Below are positions 60,830 through 64,000 of a stretch of 64,000 nt of DNA, piece by piece. Positions within the stretch are counted from its first letter, which is position 1, and each line of letters begins with the position of its first letter. Under the pieces are notes generated by a model. That model did not search any database, was not told the DNA's origin, and was given only the letters and a program-made list of their open reading frames with translations. Both the position numbers and the translations under genes were made by a program. Source of the stretch: Marsupella aquatica (taxonomy: Eukaryota; Marchantiophyta); NCBI GenBank assembly GCA_973895155.1, contig OZ316891.1, forward strand, positions 21,204,001 through 21,268,000. The letters run 5' to 3'.

Positions 60830-61989
60830 ACATCATGCAGGGGCAGTTGGACACAGCGCAGGCTGATAATCAGATTATCAAGGATAAACTGACTCAGACC
60901 CAGGGAGAATTGGTCGACGCAATCAAGGACAGGGAGAAATGGAAGAAGGAGTTGAGAAACGCAGAGGAGGCCCATATAGCAGTCAACAACCGGGTCACGG
61001 CGAAAACTCAGAGAAGGGAGAGGGCGTTGAAGGGGGAGCTCGAGAAAATCCGCGGAGTCCTTGAGCAGAAGGAGGCCGAGTTAGGGAAATCCTATCAAGG
61101 GATTATTGCGCTACAGCAGGAACTTGCATCCCTGACGGCCAGCTTCAAGGCCGACCTGCAGGAGAAGGACACCCAGCTCGACCAGACTTATGCCAAGATG
61201 AATAACATGGAGTCTGAGGTCATAGCGAAGCTCGACAAGGAGCTAAGAGAAACCCAGGAGGAGAGGGCTACCACCAAGAAGGAATTGGAGGAAGCCCACA
61301 GGGAATTGGAGGAAGCCAAAAACGAGCTGGAGAAGGCACGTAAAGACCTGGATGAGACCCAGGAGGAGTTGGAGGAAATCACGAGGAAGATGGAGAACCT
61401 ACAGCGGCGGGCTGACAACCAAACGGAGCGGCTGAAGAAACAAGCCGCAGTATTTAAATGCTTAGCTGCATCAGGTCCATCTCCCGTTGGGGCAAACCAG
61501 TTACCAGGGGTGGTAATTACCGAAGGACCAGCCGTGACACACGGCCCGGTGCCGGACATTGGCGACAAAAGGAAGAAACAGGTTGTGGAGATAGTGAAGA
61601 AGAAGAAGCGGAAACCTTCGGGGTCCGGAGGTTATTCGACCCCTCAAGCCGTACTCAAACCGGCACCAACCTCCGGCATGAACACGACAATAGATTCCGC
61701 TATCACCAAAGGTGGGGATGGCGCGGCCCAAGCCGAACTACTCAATAATGAGGCCGATATCCCAGATCCACCTCTTGAGCAGGCCGGGGAGACAGTGGCT
61801 GAAGCCGAGGCTGAGGCCGTAGCCGAGAATGATTCCCGAGCCGATGCCGAAGCCGAGGGTGGGCCCAGTCAGGCCGATGAAAAGTTGACTCGGTCAGAGG
61901 CAGGTAATCTGTCAGAGGACGGACCAACGGCAGTGGTTGCGGAGGAAGCATTGGGGGCGTCCATTGAGGATCCACCATCGGTGTCGTGA
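60790..61989 (+). pseudogene. Long coiled-coil C-terminal part of the same ORF set
   Basis: The uninterrupted frame starts upstream of the ATG at 60835 and runs 384 codons from it. Residues ~1-205 form a continuous charged coiled coil rich in Glu, Lys and Leu (KELEEAHRELEEAKNELEKA), without prolines. A linker with a basic cluster KKKKRKPSG near 258-266 follows, then an acidic tail of alternating Ala-Glu (AEAEAEAVAEN). It joins the preceding ORF through a frameshift near 60790. Coiled-coil proteins of this kind occur in several plant elements; self-assembly or nucleic-acid binding would be a guess. I list it as part of a pseudogene, although this frame itself is intact. Confidence 0.6.
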
Positions 61990-62884
61990 CGGTGCAAGGG
62001 TGTCGTTCCTTTTAGGAAGGGCGGACGTGGAGGTAGGAGGCGTGAGTGGGCAGGGCGGGCGCTGATTTCCAAGTTTAGGATTAGGATCAGGACCAGGAGC
62101 GGCCCTGACACTTAGCTTAGTGGGATTGCGGTTCCACTGGTAGGAGCAACACTTGTGCTCCTGCCTTGCTGTACATAGTTAGTTTCGGGCAGGTAGGTTA
62201 CTGTTAGGTAGATTAGGCTTACGCTGCAAAGAATTAGGCGGATCCACTACCAGGATAAGTACTTGGGCAGCGGGGAGCTCAGGGCCTCTTCTTTAGCAAG
62301 TTTTTAGTTTGCACCAGCCGGGCTGGGATCAAGTAGTAAGAGAAGCTCTCGGTTAGTCATACCATGACCTTGTGTATATTCATGTTTCCTCATGCCTAAG
62401 AGCTGAAATGAGTTGGCCTCACGGCTTAGTTCGCAGAGCTTGTGTATGAGATGTACTGTTTGTATGGCAAGTGCATGGTATGACTCAATCAGAAGGAGTT
62501 ATTTTGCTATTTGTGTGTCGCATTAACTTGTGTGAAGAGTGCCCACATCAACCAGAAGGAAGGAAAGTAAACAAGGGAGTGAGAGTTGGATGTGTCGAGC
62601 TGAGAGAGGTCTTAGCGGTTTAACCAAGCCTATTGGGGATCATTCCAGCGGCGGAATCCAAACATACCTAACCAGAAGGAGAGGAAGACAAGGGAAGGCC
62701 TAGATTAGGCCGACTACATATCTCATGACCCGATGAAGGATCTGTCCAGTATATGTGTGTAAAAGGCTAATAGTAATAGTAGGAGGAGGTTAGCAGCGTC
62801 CCATGCCGCTAAGCCGCAGAAACGGCCTCGCCAAGCGCGAAACCTGCGGGAATCGGCTTGAGCTGGGGGGTTTCTTGGGTTTAG
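61990..62884. other. Untranslated tail of the interrupting segment
   Basis: No frame of note. The word accagaaggag recurs (62555, 62672, and a variant near 62490), and gggtttcttgggtttaggg stands at the right boundary near 62867. No LTR or polyA tail is seen. Confidence 0.45.
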
Positions 62885-63184
62885 GGAGCCATGGGACGCA
62901 CCACATATGAGTTTTTGGTTATGCCTTTCGGGTTCTGTCCAAGATGGGCGTCCTGTGGCCTTCGAGTCATGTAAGTTGGAAAATCACTGGATCGCGCCGG
63001 AAAGAAAAATGTATGTTGTGATCTACGCGTTGAAGAAGTGGGAGATTTACCTTAAGAATGGTCCCAAAGTGGTAATCCACACAGATAGCTCACCGGCTGG
63101 GTACTTCAGTTCTAAGCCTAGTTGTGGAAGCGGCTACCAAGGGTATGACCCTTGCCCAAAGTTGGTACAAGGAGCAAGGGGATA
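62885..63184 (+). pseudogene. RT and RNase H fragments of a gypsy element
   Basis: A short RT piece (TTYEFLVMPFGF, frame of 62892) is fused by a deletion to an RNase H piece in another frame. That piece has DGRPVAFESCKLENHWIAPE, YALKKWEIYL and VVIHTDSS, which includes a catalytic Asp. The ~250 residues that should separate them, including YxDD, are missing. The frame ends soon after HTDSS. Confidence 0.75.
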
Positions 63185-63666
63185 AACATCGACGCCATGT
63201 AAGCTTTGAAATTGGGGAGAGCGTCTGGTTGCAGTTGAGATCTGAGCAATACCACGGGAACATAAGTAGGAAGCTGGCTCCCAGATATGCGGGGCCCTAT
63301 CGCATTATACGATGGGCCCACAAGGATAATCTGGTTTTGGTGGTGTTGGAGACACCCAAGGAAATGGGCATAGGCAAAAGCTACCATGTTATCCGGCTCA
63401 AGAAGTTTATCAAAGACGATGATCCCAACCGGGATCAGGTCTTGCGTCCGGACACCATGTTGGTGGAGGACGCTGAGGAGTTTGAGGTGGAGGCAATTCT
63501 GGACCACCGGTACAAACACAAGTTGGGAAGGCAAATCTTACAGTATTTGGTGAAGTGGGCTGGCTACGACCAGGCCGAGAGTACTTGGGAACCGGAAGAA
63601 AATTTGGGTAATGCCTCAGAGATCCTTGGAAGCTATCGTAAGCAAAGTGGCCTATCGTCATTGTAA
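63124..63666 (+). pseudogene. Integrase C terminus with chromodomain
   Basis: The last part of the chromovirus polyprotein. EQGDKHRRHVSFEIGESVWL leads into the GPY/F-type module (LAPRYAGPYRIIR), then a chromodomain of about 50 residues (FEVEAILDHRYK, YLVKWAGY, STWEPEENL) and a stop at 63664-63666. Chromodomains of this group direct integration to particular chromatin. The aromatic positions Tyr, Trp and Trp typical of a methyl-lysine cage are partly visible. The integrase zinc finger and catalytic core are deleted upstream, where RNase H sequence abuts directly. Confidence 0.88.
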
Positions 63667-64000
63667 ACTGGTACAGGCAGCTGTAGCTACCTTTGTGAGT
63701 TGTATCCTAGTTTCATTCCTCTCGGCCTCTTAAGGATAAAGGCGGATTGCGTTGGTGCTAGAGGTTGTTGGGCGGCCAATTTGCTTTTTGCGAGTGGAAG
63801 TTGATGGTGCCCGCCCTACATCTGTGGGCGGGCTAGTTCAAACCAAAGGGGAGCGCCCCAAGGGGAGGACAATGGGTCCGACGAGTTTGGAGTTAGCTTA
63901 CCCGTTTGGACTGGCATCCTACTTGGATAAGTGGGATAGGTTGGAATTTCCTAAGTTTGGAATGCGCATACCAACTTGGTTTGCATCAGCCTTATAGGCA
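63667..64000 (+). other. 3' end of the gypsy element, possible polypurine tract
   Basis: After the stop codon the sequence is untranslated. The purine run aaggggaggacaa (63860-63872) followed by tgggtccg is placed where a polypurine tract and LTR start would be expected, 200 bases after pol. No convincing match to 54.4-55.4 kb was found, so the LTR call is tentative. Confidence 0.35.

Larger units (their letters stand above)
58345..62880 (+). mobile_element. Interrupting segment of unknown type inside the gypsy RT
   Basis: About 4.5 kb separate two RT-related pieces. The left piece ends YDVMP and the right begins YEFLVMPFG, so the RT stretch ending in VMP is present on both sides, in different versions. 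A simple insertion would not duplicate it, so recombination between two related elements is likely. I found no terminal inverted repeats, LTR pair or clear target duplication. The segment carries a plus-strand ORF set (58570-61989) without RT or integrase signatures and an 890-base untranslated tail. Confidence 0.55.
54401..64000 (+). mobile_element. Decayed Ty3/gypsy chromovirus, interrupted and internally deleted
   Basis: The order primer site, gag, CCHC knuckle, protease and RT, with an integrase tail plus chromodomain at the far end, identifies a chromovirus. The 5' LTR should end near 55440; its start is not resolved and 54401 is a compositional estimate. RT breaks off at 58312. About 4.5 kb of unrelated sequence follows, then RT and RNase H fragments (from about 62885) and the integrase C terminus (63124-63666). 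The catalytic RT motif, most of RNase H and the integrase core are missing. The 3' end probably lies beyond the window. It cannot be autonomous. Confidence 0.8.

Noticed and set aside
61188-61568. 126-codon Ser-rich minus-strand frame
   Set aside because: Reverse complement of the Glu/Lys-rich coiled coil; Ser/Leu richness is the expected mirror composition.
1-64000. CRISPR arrays, bacterial operons or prophage
   Set aside because: Spliced nuclear genes and plant transposons throughout; tandem repeats lack unique regular spacers.

Overview
The window reads as nuclear DNA of a land plant, most likely a bryophyte-grade genome. The genes have many short GT-AG introns, interstitial TTTAGGG repeats occur, and the gene set is plant-type: an FBL15/SLOMO F-box/LRR protein, a plant L-lactate dehydrogenase, a MES-type esterase, and PIF/Harbinger and chromodomain Ty3/gypsy elements. 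The species cannot be fixed from sequence alone.

Layout. (1) 1-4.4 kb: AT-rich repeats, no gene. (2) 4.39-7.32 kb: methylesterase-like alpha/beta hydrolase, five exons, with a signal-peptide first exon and a TATA box (+). (3) 7.3-12.5 kb: intergenic DNA with a pyrimidine-rich minisatellite and two inverted-repeat structures. (4) 13.50-19.74 kb: complete 17-exon gene for the TCP-1 alpha subunit of the CCT chaperonin (+). (5) 22.35-30.94 kb: 18-exon F-box/LRR gene of the FBL15/SLOMO type (-), convergent with CCT1. (6) 31-39 kb: its pyrimidine-rich flank, then AT-rich repeats and a 57-bp tandem array. (7) 38.3-45.0 kb: a duplicated block. A dead copy of the NOP10 5' region (38.4-39.04 kb) and the intact NOP10 gene (44.30-45.02 kb) flank an intronless L-lactate dehydrogenase gene (39.61-40.65 kb), with a ~200-bp repeat family between. 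(8) 47.85-52.29 kb: a PIF/Harbinger transposon with 17-bp terminal inverted repeats, 3-bp target duplication, a broken DDE transposase and a broken convergent partner ORF. (9) 53-64 kb: GC-richer retrotransposon DNA. Two initiator-Met tRNA primer binding sites lie 2.3 kb apart. A decayed chromovirus (gag, CCHC, protease, part of RT, an RNase H piece, integrase tail with chromodomain) is interrupted inside RT by ~4.5 kb carrying an unfamiliar decayed ORF set with a long coiled coil.

The five host genes (protein folding, ubiquitin ligase adaptor, H/ACA snoRNP assembly, pyruvate reduction, small-ester hydrolysis) show no functional linkage; this is ordinary euchromatin invaded by transposons. 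Exon boundaries were derived by hand: in each multi-exon model the GT/AG sites and phases agree and the total is a whole number of codons. The less usual content is the unfamiliar ORF set at 58.5-62.0 kb, the NOP10 5' duplication, the complete Harbinger boundaries, and five premature stops in the retroelement zone that are all TAG.
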